DNA of 64,000 bases from Sipunculus nudus (GCA_026874595.1 CM049310.1:2356001-2420000), one strand, 5' to 3'; shown: positions 26,436 to 41,330, counted from the first letter of the stretch. A program made the numbers and translations. The notes: generated by a model not told the origin, from the sequence alone.

Positions 26436-29400
26436 ACATGTAAGTCTGTGCTTTGTTTGTGAACAATCTTGTGACACACACCCTTTATACTTGCTTGTAA
26501 ATTTGCTTAGGAAAGTCTGTGCCATGTTTGTGACAATCTTGTGACAGTGACAATCTTGTGACACACACCCTTTATACTTGCTTGTAAATTTGTTTGGGAA
26601 AGTCTATGCCATGTTTATGACAATCTTGTGACAGTGACAATCTTGTGACACACTCCCGTTATGCTTGCTTGTAAATTTGCTTGGGAAAGTCTATGCCATG
26701 TTTGTGACAATCTTGTGACAGTGACAATCTTGTGACACACACCCTTTGTAATTGCTTGTAAAATTGCTTGGGAAAGTCTATGCCATGTTTGTGACAATCT
26801 TGTGACAGTGACAATCTTGTGACAAACACCCTTTATACTTGCTTGTAAATTTGCTTAGGAAAGTCTGTGCCATGTTTGTGACAATCTTGTGACAGTGACA
26901 ATCTTGTGACACACACCCTTTATACTTGCTTGTAAATTTGTTTGGGAAAGTCTGTGCTATGTTTGTGACAATCTTGTGACAATCTTGTGACACACTCCCT
27001 TTATGCTTCCTGGTAAATTTGCTTGGGAAAGTCTATGCCATGTTTGTGACAATCTTGGGACAATCTTGTGACACACTCTCTTTATGCTTGCTGGTAAATT
27101 TGCTTGGGAAAGTCTATGCCATGTTTGTGACAATCTTGTGACAGTGACAATCTTGTGACACACACCCTTTTACTTACTTGTAAATTTGCTTAGGAAAGTC
27201 TGTGCCATGTTTGTGACAATCTTGTGACAATCTTGTGACACACTCCCTTTATGCTTGCTGGTAAATTTGCTTGGGAAAGTCTATGCCATGTTTGTGACAA
27301 TCTTGTGACAGTGACAATCTTGTGACACACACCCTTTATACTTGCTTGTAAATTTGCTTGGGACAGTCTATGCCATGTTTGTGACAATCTTGTGACAGTG
27401 ACAATCTTGTGACACACACCCTTTATACTTGATTGTAAATTTTCATGGGAAAGTCTATGCCATGTTTGTGACAATCTTGTGACAGTGACAATCTTGTGAC
27501 ACACACCCTTTATAATTGCTTGTAAAATTGCTTGGGAAAGTCTATGCCATGTTTGTGACAATCTTGTGACAGTGACAATCTTGTGACACACACCCTTTAT
27601 ACTTGCTTGTAAATTTGCTTAGGAAAGTCTGCGCCATGTTTGTGACAATCTTGTGACAGTGACAATCTTGTTACACACACCCTTTATACTTGCTTGTAAA
27701 TTTGTTTGGGAAAGTCTATGTCATGTTTGTGACAATATTGTGACAATCTTGTGACACACTCCCTTTATGCTTGCTGGTAAATTTGCTTGGGAAAGTCTAT
27801 GCCATGTTTGTGACAATCTTGTGACAGTGACAATCTTGTGACACACACCCTTTTACTTGCTTGTAAATTTGCTTAGGAAAGTCTGTGCCATGTTTGTGAC
27901 AATCTTGTGACAATCTTGTGACACACTCCCTTTATGCTTGCTGGTAAATTTGCTTGGGAAAGTCTATGCCATGTTTGTGACAATCTTGTGACAGTGACAA
28001 TCTTGTGTCACACACCCTTTATACTTGCTTGTAAATTTGCTTGGGACAGTCTATGCCATGTTTGTGACAATCTTGTGACAGTGACAATCTTGTGACACAC
28101 ACCCTTTATACTTGCTTGTAATTTTTCATGGGAAAGTCTGTGCCATGTCTGTGACAATCTTGTGACAGTGACAATCTTGTGACACACACCCTTTATAATT
28201 GCTTGTAAAATTGCTTGGGAAAGTCTATGCCATGTTTGTGACAATCTTGAGACAGTGACAATCTTGTGACACACACCCTTTAGACTTGCTTGTAAATTTG
28301 CTTAGGAAAGTCTGTGCCATGTTTGTGACAATCTTGTGACAGTGACAATCTTGTGACACACACCCTTTATACTTGCTTGTAAATTTGTTTTGTAAAGTCT
28401 ATGCCATTTTTGTGACAATCTTGTGACAATCTTGTGACACACTCCCTTTATACTTGCTTGTAAATTTGCTTAGGAAAGTCTGTGCCATGTTTGTGACAAT
28501 CTTGTGACAGTGACAATCTTGTGACACACACCCTATATACTTGCTTGTAAATTTGTTTGGGAAAGTCTATGCCATGTTTGTGACAATCTTGTGACAATCT
28601 TGTGACACACTCCCTTTAGGCTTGCTTGTAAATTTGCTTGGGAAAGTCTATGCCATGTTTGTGACAATCTTGTGACAGTGACAATCTTGTGACACACACC
28701 CTTTATACTTGGTTGTAAATTTGCTTAGGAAAGTCTGTGCCATGTTTGTGACAATCTTGTGACAGTGACAATCTTGTGACACACACCCTTTATACTTGCT
28801 TGTAAATTTGTTTGGGAAAGTCTATGCCATGTTTGTGACAATCTTGTGACAATCTTGTGACACACTCCCTTTATGGTTGCTTGTATATTTGCTTGGGAAA
28901 GTCTATGCCATGTTTGTGACAATCTTGTGACAGTGACAATCTTGTGACACACACCCTTTATAATTGCTGGTAAATTTGTTTTGGAAAGTCTATGCCATTT
29001 TTGCTACAATCTTGTGAGACACTCCCTTTATACTTGCTTGTAAATTTGCTAAGGAAAGTCTGTGCGATGTTTGTGACAATCTTGTGACAGTGACAATCTT
29101 GTGACACACACCCTTTATACTTGCTTGTAAATTTGTTTGGGAAAGTCTATGCCATGTTTGTGACAATCTTGTGACAATCTTGTGACACACTCCCTTTATG
29201 CTTGCTTGTAAATTTGCTTGGAAAAGTCTATGCCATGTTTGTGACAATCTTGTGACAATGTTGTGACACACTCTCTTTATGCTTGCTTGTAAATTTGCTT
29301 GGGAAAGTCTATGCCATGTTTGTGACAATCTTGTGACAATCTTGTGACACACTCCCTTTATGCTTGCTGGTAAATTTGCTTGGGAAAGTCTATGCCATGT

Positions 29401-32400
29401 TTGTGACAATCTTGTGACAGTGACAATCTTGTGACACACACCCTTTTACTTACTTGTAAATTTGCTTAGGAAAGTCTGTGCCATGTTTGTGACAATCTTG
29501 TGACAATCTTGTGACGCACTCCCTTTATGCTTGCTGGTAAATTTGCTTGGGAAAGTCTATGCCATGTTTGTGACAATCTTGTGACAGTGACAATCTTGTG
29601 ACACACACCCTTTATACTTGCTTGTAAATTTGCTTGGGACAGTCTATGCCATGTTTGTGACAATCTTGTGACAGTGACAATCTTGTGACACACACCCTTT
29701 ATACTTGCTTGTAAATTTTCATGGGAAAGTCTGTGCCATGTTTGTGACAATCTTGTGACAGTGACAATCTTGTGACACACACCCTTTATAATTGCTTGTA
29801 AAATTGCTTGGGAAAGTCTATGCCATGTTTGTGACAATCTTGTGACAGTGACAATCTTGTGACACACACCCTTGATACTTGCTTGTAAATTTGCTTAGGA
29901 AAGTCTGTGCCATGTTTGTGACAAGCTTGTGACAGTGACAATCTTGTGACACACACCATTTATGCTTGCTTGTAAATTTGTTTTGTAAAGTCTATGCCAT
30001 TTTTGTGACAATCTTGTGACAATCTTGTGACACACTCCCTTTATACTTGCTTGTAAATTTGCTTAGGAAAGTCTGTGCCATGTTTGTGACAATCTTGTGA
30101 CAGTGACAATCTTGTGACACACACCCTTTATACTTGCTTGTAAATTTGTTTGGGAAAGTCTATGCCATGTTTGTGACAATCTTGTGACAATGTTGTGACA
30201 CACTCTCTTTATGCTTGCTTGTAAATTTGCTTGGGAAAGTCTATGCCATGTTTGTGACAATCTTGTGACAATCTTGTGACACACACCCTTTATACTTGCT
30301 TGTAAATTGCTTAGGAAAGTCTGTGCCATGTTTGTGACAATCTTGTGACAGTGACAATCTTGTGGCACACATCCTTTATACTTGCTTGTAAATTTGTTTG
30401 GGAAAGTCTATGCCATGTTTGTGACAATCTTGTGACAATCTTGTGACACACTCCCTTTATGCTTGCTTGTAAATTTGTTTGGGAATGTCTATGCCATGTT
30501 TGTGACAATCTTGTGACAATCTTGTGACACACTCCCTTTATGCTTGCTTGTAAATTTGCTTCGGAATGTCTATGCCATGTTTGTGACAATCTTGTGACAG
30601 TGACAATCTTGTGACACACACCCTTTATACTTGCTTGTAAATTTGCTGGGGAAAGTCTGTGCCATGTTTGTGACAATCTTGTGACAGTGACAATCTTGTG
30701 ACACACACCCTTTATACTTGCTTGTAAATTTGTTTGGGAAAGTCTATGCCATGTTTGTGACAATCTTGTGACAATCTTGTGACACACTCCCTTTATGCTT
30801 GCTTGTAAATTTGCTTCGGAAAGTCTATGCCATGTTTGTGACAATCTTGTGACAGTGACAATCTTGTGACACACACCCTTTATACTTGCTTGTAAATTTG
30901 CTTAGGAAAGTCTGTGCCATGTTTGTGACAATCTTGTGACAGTGACAATCTTGTGACACACACCCTTTAGACTAGCTTGTAAATTTGTTTGGGAAAGTCT
31001 ATGCCATGTTTGTGACAATCTTGTGACAGTGACAATCTTGTGACACACTCCCTTTATGCTTGCTTGTAAATTTGCTTGGAAAAGTCTATGCCATGTTTGT
31101 GACAATCTTGTGACAGTGACAATCTTGTGACACACACCCTTTATAATTGCTTGTAAAATTGCTTGGGAAAGTCTATGCCATGTTTGTGACAATCTTGTGA
31201 CAGTAACAATCTTGTGACACACACCCTTTATACTTGCTTGTAAATTTGCTTAGGAAAGTCTGTGCCATGTTTGTGACAATCTTGTGACAGTGACAATCTT
31301 GTGACACACACCCTTTATACTTGCTTGTAAATTTGTTTGGGAAAGTCTGTGCCATGTTTGTGACAATCTTGTGACAATCTTGTGACACACTCCCTTTATG
31401 CTTGCTGGTAAATTTGCTTGGGAAAGTCTATGCCATGTTTGTGACAATCTTGTGACAATCTTGTGACACACTCCCTTTATGCTTGCTGGTAAATTTGCTT
31501 GGGAAAGTCTATGCCATGTTTGTGACAATCTTGTGATAGTGACAATCTTGTGACACACACCCTTTTACTTACTTGTAAATTTGCTTAGGAAAGTCTGTGC
31601 CATGTTTGTGACAATCTTGTGACAATCTTGTGACACACTCCCTTTATGCTTGCTGGTAAATTTGCTTGGGAAAGTCTATGCCATGTTTGTGACAATCTTG
31701 TGACAGTGACAATCTTGTGACACACACCCTTTAAACTTGCTTGTAAATTTGCTTGGGACAGTCTATGCCATGTTTGTGACAATCTTGTGACAGTGACAAT
31801 CTTGTGACACACACCCTTTATACTTGCTTGTAAATTTTCATGGGAAAGTCTGTGCCATGTTTGTGACAATCTTGTGACAGTGACAATCTTGTGACACACA
31901 CCCTTTATACTTGCTTGTAAATTTGTTTGGGAAAGTCTATGCCATGTTTGTGACAATCTTGTGACAATCTTGTGACACACTCCCTTTATGCTTGCTTGTA
32001 AATTTGCTTCGGAAAGTCTATGCCATGTTTGTGACAATCTTGTGACAGTGACAATCTTGTGACACACACCCTTTATACTTGCTTGTAAATTTTCATGGGA
32101 AAGTCTGTGCCATGTTTGTGACAATCTTGTGACAGTGACAATCTTGTGACACACACCCTTTATAATTGCTTGTAAAATTGCTTGGGAAAGTCTATGCCAT
32201 GTTTGTGACAATCTTGTGACAGTGACAATCTTGTGACACACACCCTTTAGACTTGCTTGTAAATTTGCTTAGGAAAGTCTGTGCCATGTTTGTGACAATC
32301 TTGTGACAGTGACAATCTTGTGACACACACCATTTATGCTTGCTTGTAAATTTGTTTTGTAAAGTCTATGCCATTTTTGTGACAATCTTGTGACAATCTT

Positions 32401-35400
32401 GTGACACACTCCCTTTATACTTGCTTGTAAATTTGCTTAGGAAAGTCTGTGCCATGTTTGTGACAATCTTGTGACAGTGACAATCTTGTGACACACACCC
32501 TTTATACTTGCTTGTAAATTGCTTAGGAAAGTCTGTGCCATGTTTGTGACAATCTTGTGACAGTGACAATCTTGTGGCACACATCCTTTATACTTGCTTG
32601 TAAATTTGTTTGGGAAAGTCTATGCCATGTTTGTGACAATCTTGTGACAATCTTGTGACACACTCCCTTTATGCTTGCTTGTAAATTTGTTTGGGAATGT
32701 CTATGCCATGTTTGTGACAATCTTGTGACAATCTTGTGACACACTCCCTTTATGCTTGCTTGTAAATTTGCTTCGGAAAGTCTATGCCATGTTTGTGACA
32801 ATCTTGTGACAGTGACAATCTTGTGACACACACCCTTTATACTTGCTTGTAAATTTGCTTAGGAAAGTCTGTGCCATGTTTGTGACAATCTTGTGACAGT
32901 GACAATCTTGTGACACACACCCTTTATACTTGCTTGTAAATTTGTTTGGGAAAGTCTATGCCATGTTTGTGACAATCTTGTGACAATCTTGTGACACACT
33001 CCCTTTATGCTTGCTTGTAAATTTGCTTCGGAAAGTCTATGCCATGTTTGTGACAATCTTGTGACAGTGACAATCTTGTGACACACACCCTTTATACTTG
33101 CTTGTAAATTTGCTTAGGAAAGTCTGTGCCATGTTTGTGACAATCTTGTGACAGTGACAATCTTGTGACACACACCCTTTAGACTAGCTTGTAAATTTGT
33201 TTGGGAAAGTCTATGCCATGTTTGTGACAATCTTGTGACAGTGACAATCTTGTGACACACTCCCTTTATGCTTGCTTGTAAATTTGCTTGGAAAAGTCTA
33301 TGCCATGTTTGTGACAATCTTGTGACAGTGACAATCTTGTGACACACACCCTTTATAATTGCTTGTAAAATTGCTTGGGAAAGTCTATGCCATGTTTGTG
33401 ACAATCTTGTGACAGTAACAATCTTGTGACACACACCCTTTATACTTGCTTGTAAATTTGCTTAGGAAAGTCTGTGCCATGTTTGTGACAATCTTGTGAC
33501 AGTGACAATCTTGTGACACACACCCTTTATACTTGCTTGTAAATTTGTTTGGGAAAGTCTGTGCCATGTTTGTGACAATCTTGTGACAATCTTGTGACAC
33601 ACTCCCTTTATGCTTGCTGGTAAATTTGCTTGGGAAAGTCTATGCCATGTTTGTGACAATCTTGTGACAATCTTGTGACACACTCCCTTTATGCTTGCTG
33701 GTAAATTTGCTTGGGAAAGTCTATGCCATGTTTGTGACAATCTTGTGACAGTGACAATCTTGTGACACACACCCTTTTACTTACTTGTAAATTTGCTTAG
33801 GAAAGTCTGTGCCATGTTTGTGACAATCTTGTGACAATCTTGTGACACACTCCCTTTATGCTTGCTGGTAAATTTGCTTGGGAAAGTCTATGCCATGTTT
33901 GTGACAATCTTGTGACAGTGACAATCTTGTGACACACACCCTTTAAACTTGCTTGTAAATTTGCTTGGGACAGTCTATGCCATGTTTGTGACAATCTTGT
34001 GACAGTGACAATCTTGTGACACACACCCTTTATACTTGCTTGTAAATTTTCATGGAAAAGTCTGTGCCATGTTTGTGACAATCTTGTGACAGTGACAATC
34101 TTGTGACACACACCCTTTATACTTGCTTGTAAATTTGTTTGGGAAAGTCTATGCCATGTTTGTGACAATCTTGTGACAATCTTGTGACACACTCCCTTTA
34201 TGCTTGCTTGTAAATTTGCTTCGGAAAGTCTATGCCATGTTTGTGACAATCTTGTGACAGTGACAATCTTGTGACACACACCCTTTATACTTGCTTGTAA
34301 ATTTGCTTAGGAAAGTCTGTGGCATGTTTGTGACAATCTTGTGACAGTGACAATCTTGTGACACACACCCTTTATACTTGCTTGTAAATTTGTTTGGGAA
34401 AGTCTATGCCATGTTTGTGACAATCTTGTGACAGTGACAATCTTGTGACACACTCCCTTTATGCTTGCTTGTAAATTTGCTTGGAAAAGTCTATGCCATG
34501 TTTGTGACAATCTTGTGACAGTGACAATCTTGTGACACACACCCTTTATAATTGCTTGTAAAATTGCTTGGGAAAGTCTATGCCATGTTTGTGACAATCT
34601 TGTGACAGTAACAATCTTGTGACACACACCCTTTATACTTGCTTGTAAATTTGCTTAGGAAAGTCTGTGCCATGTTTGTGACAATCTTGTGACAGTGACA
34701 ATCTTGTGACACACACCCTTTATACTTGCTTGTAAATTTGTTTTGGAAAGTCTGTGCCATGTTTGTGACAATCTTGTGACAATCTTGTGACACACTCCCT
34801 TTATGCTTGCTGGTAAATTTGCTTGGGAAAGTCTATGCCATGTTTGTGACAATCTTGTGATAATCTTGTGACACACTCCCTTTATGCTTGCTGGTAAATT
34901 TGCTTGGGAAAGTCTATGCCATGTTTGTGACAATCTTGTGACAGTGACAATCTTGTGACACACACCCTTTTACTTACTTGTAAATTTGCTTAGGAAAGTC
35001 TGTGCCATGTTTGTGACAATCTTGTGACAATCTTGTGACGCACTCTCTTTATGCTTGCTGGTAAATTTGCTTGGGAAAGTCTATGCCATGTTTGTGACAA
35101 TCTTGTGACAGTGACAATCTTGTGACACACACCCTTTATACTTGCTTGTAAATTTGCTTGGGATAGTCTATGCCATGTTTGTGACAATCTTGTGACAGTG
35201 ACAATCTTGTGACACACACCCTTTATACTTGCTTGTAAATTTTCATGGGAAAGTCTGTGCCATGTTTGTGACAATCTTGTGACAGTGACAATCTTGTGAC
35301 ACACACCCTTTATAATTGCTTGTAAAATTGCTTGGGAAAGTCTATGCCATGTTTGTGACAATCTTGTGACAGTGACAATCTTGTGACACACACCCTTTAG

Positions 35401-36546
35401 ACTTGCTTGTAAATTTGCTTAGGAAAGTCTGTGCCATGTTTGTGACAATCTTGTGACAGTGACAATCTTGTGACACACACCATTTATGCTTGCTTGTAAA
35501 TTTGTTTTGTAAAGTCTATGCCATTTTTGTGACAATCTTGTGACAATCTTGTGACACACTCCCTTTATACTTGCTTGTAAATTTGCTTAGGAAAGTCTGT
35601 GCCATGTTTGTGACAATCTTGTGACAGTGACAATCTTGTGACACACACCCTTTATACTTGCTTGTAAATTTGTTTGGGAAAGTCTATGCCATGTTTGTGA
35701 CAATCTTGTGACAATGTTGTGACACACTCTCTTTATGCTTGCTTGTAAATTTGCTTGGGAAAGTCTATGCCATGTTTGTGACAATCTTGTGACAATCTTG
35801 TGACACACCCTTTATACTTGCTTGTAAATTGCTTAGGAAAGTCTGTGCCATGTTTGTGACAATCTTGTGACAGTGACAATCTTGTGGCACACATCCTTTA
35901 TACTTGCTTGTAAATTTGTTTGGGAAAGTCTATGCCATGTTTGTGACAATCTTGTGACAATCTTGTGACACACTCCCTTTATGCTTGCTTGTAAATTTGC
36001 TTGGGAAAGTCTATGCCATGTTTGTGACAATCTTGTGACAGTGACAATCTTGTGACACACACCCTTTATAATTGCTGGTAAAATTGCTTGGGAAAGTCTA
36101 TGCCATGTTTGTGACAATCTTGTGACAGTGACAATCTTGTGACACACACCCTTGATACTTGCTTGTAAATTTGCTTAGGAAAGTCTGTGCCATGTTTGTG
36201 ACAATCTTGTGACAGTGACAATCTTGTGACACACACCCTTTATACTTGCTTGTAAATTTGTTTGGGAAAATCTATGCCATGTTTGTGACAATCTTGTGAC
36301 AATCTTGTGACACACTCCCTTTATGCTTGCTGGTAAATTTGCTTGGGAAAGTCTATGCCATGTTTGTGACAATCTTGTGACAGTGACAATCTTGTGACAC
36401 ACACCCTTTATACTTGCTTGAAAATTTGTTTGGGAAAGTCTATGCCATGTTTATGACAATCTTATGACAATCTTTTGACACACTCCCTTTATGCTTGCTG
36501 GTGAATTTGCTTGGGAAAGTCTATGCCATGTTTGTGACAATCTTGT
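26436..36546 (+). repeat. Satellite array A, about 10.1 kb of 81/87-bp units
   Basis: Roughly 120 units alternate between an 87-bp form and an 81-bp form that lacks one 6-bp GTGACA step. The core words are TGCTTGTAAATTTGCTTGGG, GTCTATGCCATG and CAATCTTGTGACA, the last repeated two or three times per unit. Variants such as CATGGG, TTCGGA or AATTGC follow a higher-order order: blocks near 30902, 33114 and 34307 repeat almost unchanged, at spacings of about 2212 and 1193 bp. Both unit lengths are multiples of three, which leaves long open frames on the minus strand. Single-base indels in some units break them. Confidence 0.97.
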
Positions 36547-38456
36547 AAGTGTTAGTCACTCTTTAATATATCTTTAATATATACGGGTTACCCTAACCCT
36601 TCTGGCATGAATACTCCAGTAAGTGTTTGTCACTAATATTAATATATGCTATAGCCAGGTTATGGGTTACCTATCCATTTGGTCATAAAATATTCCAGTA
36701 AGTGTTTGTCCCTTTTAATATTTGGTATATCCGATATACGGATTACCCTAACCCTTTGGGCATGAAATCCTCCCGTAAATTTTTGTCAATATTAATGTTT
36801 GGTATATTGGAGATACGGGTTACCCTAACCCTTCGGGCATGCAATACTCCAGTAAGTGTTTGTCACTCTTAATATATACTATATCTGTGATACGGGTTAC
36901 CCTAACCCTTCAGGCATGGAAATCTCCAGTAAGTGTTTCTCACTATTAATATTATTATTCGTATATCCAAGATACGGGTTACCATAAGCCTTTGGACATG
37001 AAATACTCCAGTAACTGTATGTCACTATTAATATGTGCTTAATCTTGGATACGGGTTACCCTAACGCTACCTACAGGAAATACTCCAGTTAGTGTTTGTC
37101 ACTGTTGAAATGTGCGAAATCTGGTTTACACGTTACCCTACCCTTTGGGCATGAAATACTCCAGTAAGTGTTTGTTACTTTGAATATTTGGTATATCTTG
37201 GATACGGGTTACCCTTCAGGTATGAAAAACTCCAGTATGTATTTGTCACTATTAATATGTGCTATATCTGGAATACAGGTAACCCTAACCCTTCGGGCAT
37301 AAAATAACCAGTAAGTGTTAGTCACTAATAAATCTATCGTAAATGCAAGATACAGGTTACCATAAATCTTTGGACATGAAAACTCCAGATTTTGTTTGTC
37401 ACTATTAATATGCGCTAAATCTTGGATACGAGATGCCCTAACCCAATGGGCATGAAATCTGTCGTGTTTGTCACTTTTAATATAAGGTATATCCAAAAAC
37501 GGGTTACCCTAACCCTTCGGGCATGAAATACTCCAGTAAGTGTTTGTCACTCTTAATATATACTATATCTGTGATAGGGGTTACCCTAACCCTTCAGGCA
37601 TGTAAAACTCCAGTAAGTGTTTCTCACTATTAATATTAATATTCGTACATCCAGGATACCGGTTACCGTAAGCCTTCGGACATGAAATACTCCAATAATT
37701 GTTTGTCACTATTAAGATGTGCTAAATCTGGGATACGGGTTACCCTAACCCTACCTACAGGAAAAATTCCAGTAAGTGTTTGTCACTAATATTAATATAT
37801 GCTAAAGCCAGGATATGGGTAACCTATCCCTTTTGTCATAAAATATTTCAGTAAGTATTTGTCCCTTTTCATATTTGGTATATCCCGTATACGGATTACC
37901 CTAACCCTTCGGGCATGAAATCCTCTCGTAAGTTTTTTGTCAATATTAATGTTTGGTATATTCGAGATACGGGTTACCCTAACCCTTCGGGCATGAAATA
38001 CTCCAGTGAGTGTTTTTCACTCTTAATATATACTATATCTCTCATACGGGTTACCCTAACCCTTCATGCATGGAAATCTCCAGTAAGTGTTTCTCACTAT
38101 TAATATTAATTTTCGTATATCCAGGATACGGGTTACCGTAAGCCTTCGGACATGAAATACTCCAGTAAGTGTTTTTTACTTTGAATATTTGGTATATCTG
38201 GGATACGGGTTACCCTTCAGGTACGAAAAACTCCAGTATGTATTTGTCACTATTAATATGTGCAATATCCAGTATACGGGTTACCCTAACCCTTCGGGCA
38301 TGAAATAACCAGAAAGTGTTAGTCACTAATAAATATATCGTAAATGCAATATACGGGTTACCGTAAATCTTTGGACATGAAAACTCCAGATTTTGTTTGT
38401 CACTATTAATATGCGCTAAATCTGGGATTCGAGATACCCTAACCCGATGGACATGA
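36547..38456 (+). repeat. Satellite array B, left block, about 77-bp units
   Basis: The unit carries GATACGGGTTACCCTAACCC, TTCGGGCATGAAATACTCCA and GTAAGTGTTTGTCACT, then an AT-rich stretch (TTAATATATACTATATCTGT). Units vary and are arranged in a higher-order order that recurs in the right block. Each unit has a short telomere-like CCCTAACCC word. The block is continuous with array A at 36546. Confidence 0.93.
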
Positions 38457-38469
38457 CCCTTACCGAAAA

Positions 38470-38870
38470 TTTTTATAAGTGCCATATATGTGAAAGTTAT
38501 ATGGCACATATAAGGCACATATATGTGCCATATATGTCCCTTATATCCAACCTTATAACTCCCATATATGTCACATATATGTCTGGTATATGGATTTTAT
38601 ATGCAAATTAGGTAGGAGCCTTATATGTCACATATATGGGCCTTATATGTCACTTATAAGGCTTCCACATATAGGTCCCCTATAACTCCCATATAAGCCC
38701 CATATATGTCCCTTATAACTCCCATATATGTCCCATATATGTGCCTAATAACTCACATATATGTGCCTTATAACTCCCATATATGTGACATATATGAGCC
38801 TTATAAGTGCCATATATGTCCCTTATAAGTGACATATAACTCACATATAAGTCAGTATATGCACCTTCTG
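38470..38870 (+). repeat. TATATG/CCTTATAA subterminal array, left
   Basis: Short words such as CATATATGTG, CCCTTATAA and ACTCCCATATATG recur about every 10-20 bp, many self-complementary. The block fills the left 400 bp of the nested element. Confidence 0.85.
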
Positions 38871-39130
38871 TACTGTTTGTCAATAGCTCAGTTACTGTCT
38901 GTTGTATGTTCTGTTTTGAAAGGTGTTTACTCTTTTCTTTATTCCACAAGGAATTACGGTAGATGATAGAAATAAAGGTTTGTGAGGGTGTGGTGAGCTT
39001 CCTGCACTGTGCAATTCCTTGAAATCAATGCTGGCCTGCAGTCACACTGGGGGTCATCAACTTCACACAGTCATATGGACGCAAACACATGAAACATAAA
39101 AGTAAGAAAATACAAGAGCCAAAATTAATG

Positions 39131-39136
39131 TTTATT
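39131..39136 (-). terminator. Polyadenylation signal of the gene-like unit in the nested element
   Basis: AATAAA on the minus strand, about 140 bp after the TGA stop at 39275-39277. Confidence 0.5.
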
Positions 39137-39274
39137 TATACATTCTGTAAACTGAAAATAATATTTTCATAAGATTTTAAAAACTCCCTGGTTCAGTCAG
39201 ATTTGAGATTGTTGTCCTTTTAGAGAATGAAGGCTGGAAGGAAATATACACCCTTGCCACACTCTAAATCCTTT

Positions 39275-41330
39275 TCAGTCCCCTCCTGTTTGACCTGCAA
39301 AAACAAATGTTACCAGTCTAAGTATACACATATAGTCATTATTGCTTACATTAATTATTTTATTAAATAAGTTTAAAGATAATCTTTTGACATTGATGCT
39401 TAGTATTGCTTTTCTTAACATTTATAGTAGTTTACCATATCTGGAGGCAACACACAAGTCAAAAAAGGAAAAGAATTTATTTCACTGAAAGTACATCTCT
39501 CTATATAGGGGTTTTCAATGTTCTGAAAATATGCCTGTTTAACATTTAGGATTATAAGTAAATACAGTTGGACTTCTCAATTACTAACACAGGAAGAGTT
39601 TTCCAGTTATACAGAGTATATACAAACATTACAGATTATCAAATATACTGGTCACAGGACAGACACTGTGGCCTAAAGATGCTCATAGGTTCAGAAAGTA
39701 GGTTACTCAGTTGAAACAATTTTAACATGTAAACAGTTTATAATAATATATTAATATCCCATATGCACAATAAATGTTAACCACCACATTTGCACTTCAA
39801 ATATGGTAAGTTCCAGCTATTTGAAAAAAAAAAAACTTACAATTCATAACATTTCCCATTTGCTAAAAGATTTAAATGTTACTTTATATGATTAACTGAA
39901 TATGCTTACCAGACAATTCTTGCAAGGGCTGGAGATATCTGGGCTCTCTTTTTACTTTCTGCACCTTATCTTTATACTGGAAAAGTAAAGAAACCATTAC
40001 AATCATAGAAACAAAGGTTGTTGGAAATAGATAATTAAGAACATGGAGTCTTGCATATTTTGACATTTAAATAGACAAATGGACTAAAAAAGGGCCTCAC
40101 ATCAATAATATTACTAAAACAGTACATCAATGATGTTCAAAATGACTTCTTGATCTTTTATGGTGAAATGGCACTACTACATGTACATATAAAAAGAAAT
40201 CATTCAAGGTAGACTAAAAATGCACTTTTGATTAACCTGTAAATTGAACCAGATTTGATTTCTCTTTGGGAATCAAAATAGTACCTAATGAAATCATCTG
40301 ATCCTTAGTGAAACAAATTCCCAAATTATTATGCTTTTTCTTTTGTAATGAAAGTGAATATGTCAGAAGAAACCTCAAATGAAAAAAAAGTCAGAGGACC
40401 AAGCCCATTAAAGTTAAAGTGCTCATGACCTTTAAAAGGGTGTTCTTGACCTTCTGATGTCAAATTCAAATTAAATTCATACATATGATTATGAATGGTT
40501 TGTGGATTGTTATGAAACATAGTGTGTTATGTATCAAATTGTTAATAAATTGGTGTTTACAGTATATGTAAATGACATGTAGAAAGGCATATTATGAAAT
40601 TAAAGCTTAATTTAGGAGTTTTTGTGTGAAAGACTCCAATAGTAAAAAATATTTGATTAATTTTTTAGATTAGTTGAAATGTTTTGGTTGAGTACAGAAA
40701 ACCTCTCTTCAATTTTATAAAAAAAAAAGCATTCACCAAAATTGAGACAGTCATGACCCAGAGTTCAGCTAAATAATAACATGGTCAATAGCCATAGGTT
40801 CAACAAATAAAATGGTAGTATGTGGTACTCATAGCATTTGTGTGCTGATTAAGCTTTATGTAGGTTAACTGATCAACCCTTCACAGGTAGGGGACATTCA
40901 GAAATTAAATCAATATGTAACTTTAGGGCCTGCTGCTGACTCTTGATTTTTCCACACCAAATTGCAAATAGCATCACTGAAAAGGATATGTTCTTAACTT
41001 CCTGTTGGTGCATTGAACATGCATATTGTCACTCTATAGGGGCAACAGCATCAGCTTTTTGTCAAAAATGTGTTTCTTTGTAAAAATGGGCCACCAAATA
41101 GGAAATGTTATCTTGAAACACACAAATTCTGTTTTTTTCAGGGCAAACCAAGATAGGTGAAGTCATCTTTATGCAATCACTGGTTTACTATGCAAAAATA
41201 ACTTAAATAATGCAAGATTACTCACCAATGAGACATTTTTCAGCTATACATTCCCCTTCTGCTTGAGCAGCTTGACAAAGAACTTCTCTTCAAAGTGTGT
41301 ACTCCCATAACGGTTACCGGATGTTATCAT
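39275..41330 (-). pseudogene. Small three-exon gene-like unit inside the nested element, broken by TAG
   Basis: Exons in order are 41226-41330, 39910-39976 and 39275-39294. The first donor is GTGAGT, the acceptors are TTTTCCAG and TTTTTGCAG, and the phases agree. The first exon opens with ATG at 41330 and reads 28 codons (…GSTHFEEKFFVKLLKQKG…), then meets TAG at 41244-41246. The same frame continues across the junction as LKNVSL, YKDKVQKVKREPRYLQ and PLQELSG, to a TGA. A CRE lies 58 bp upstream and AATAAA downstream. I do not recognise the protein. It may be a host gene fragment carried by the element, a decayed element gene, or a transcript whose start codon I have misjudged. Confidence 0.4.

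Noticed and set aside
26436-36546. CRISPR-like direct repeats
   Set aside because: Units are contiguous with no unique spacers, far longer than CRISPR repeats, and the genome is eukaryotic.
39275-39976. Last two exons of the 182-aa minus-strand gene
   Set aside because: They would fit in phase, but they lie inside the nested element. A nearer terminal exon (49339-49398) gives a coherent C-terminal helix and stop.
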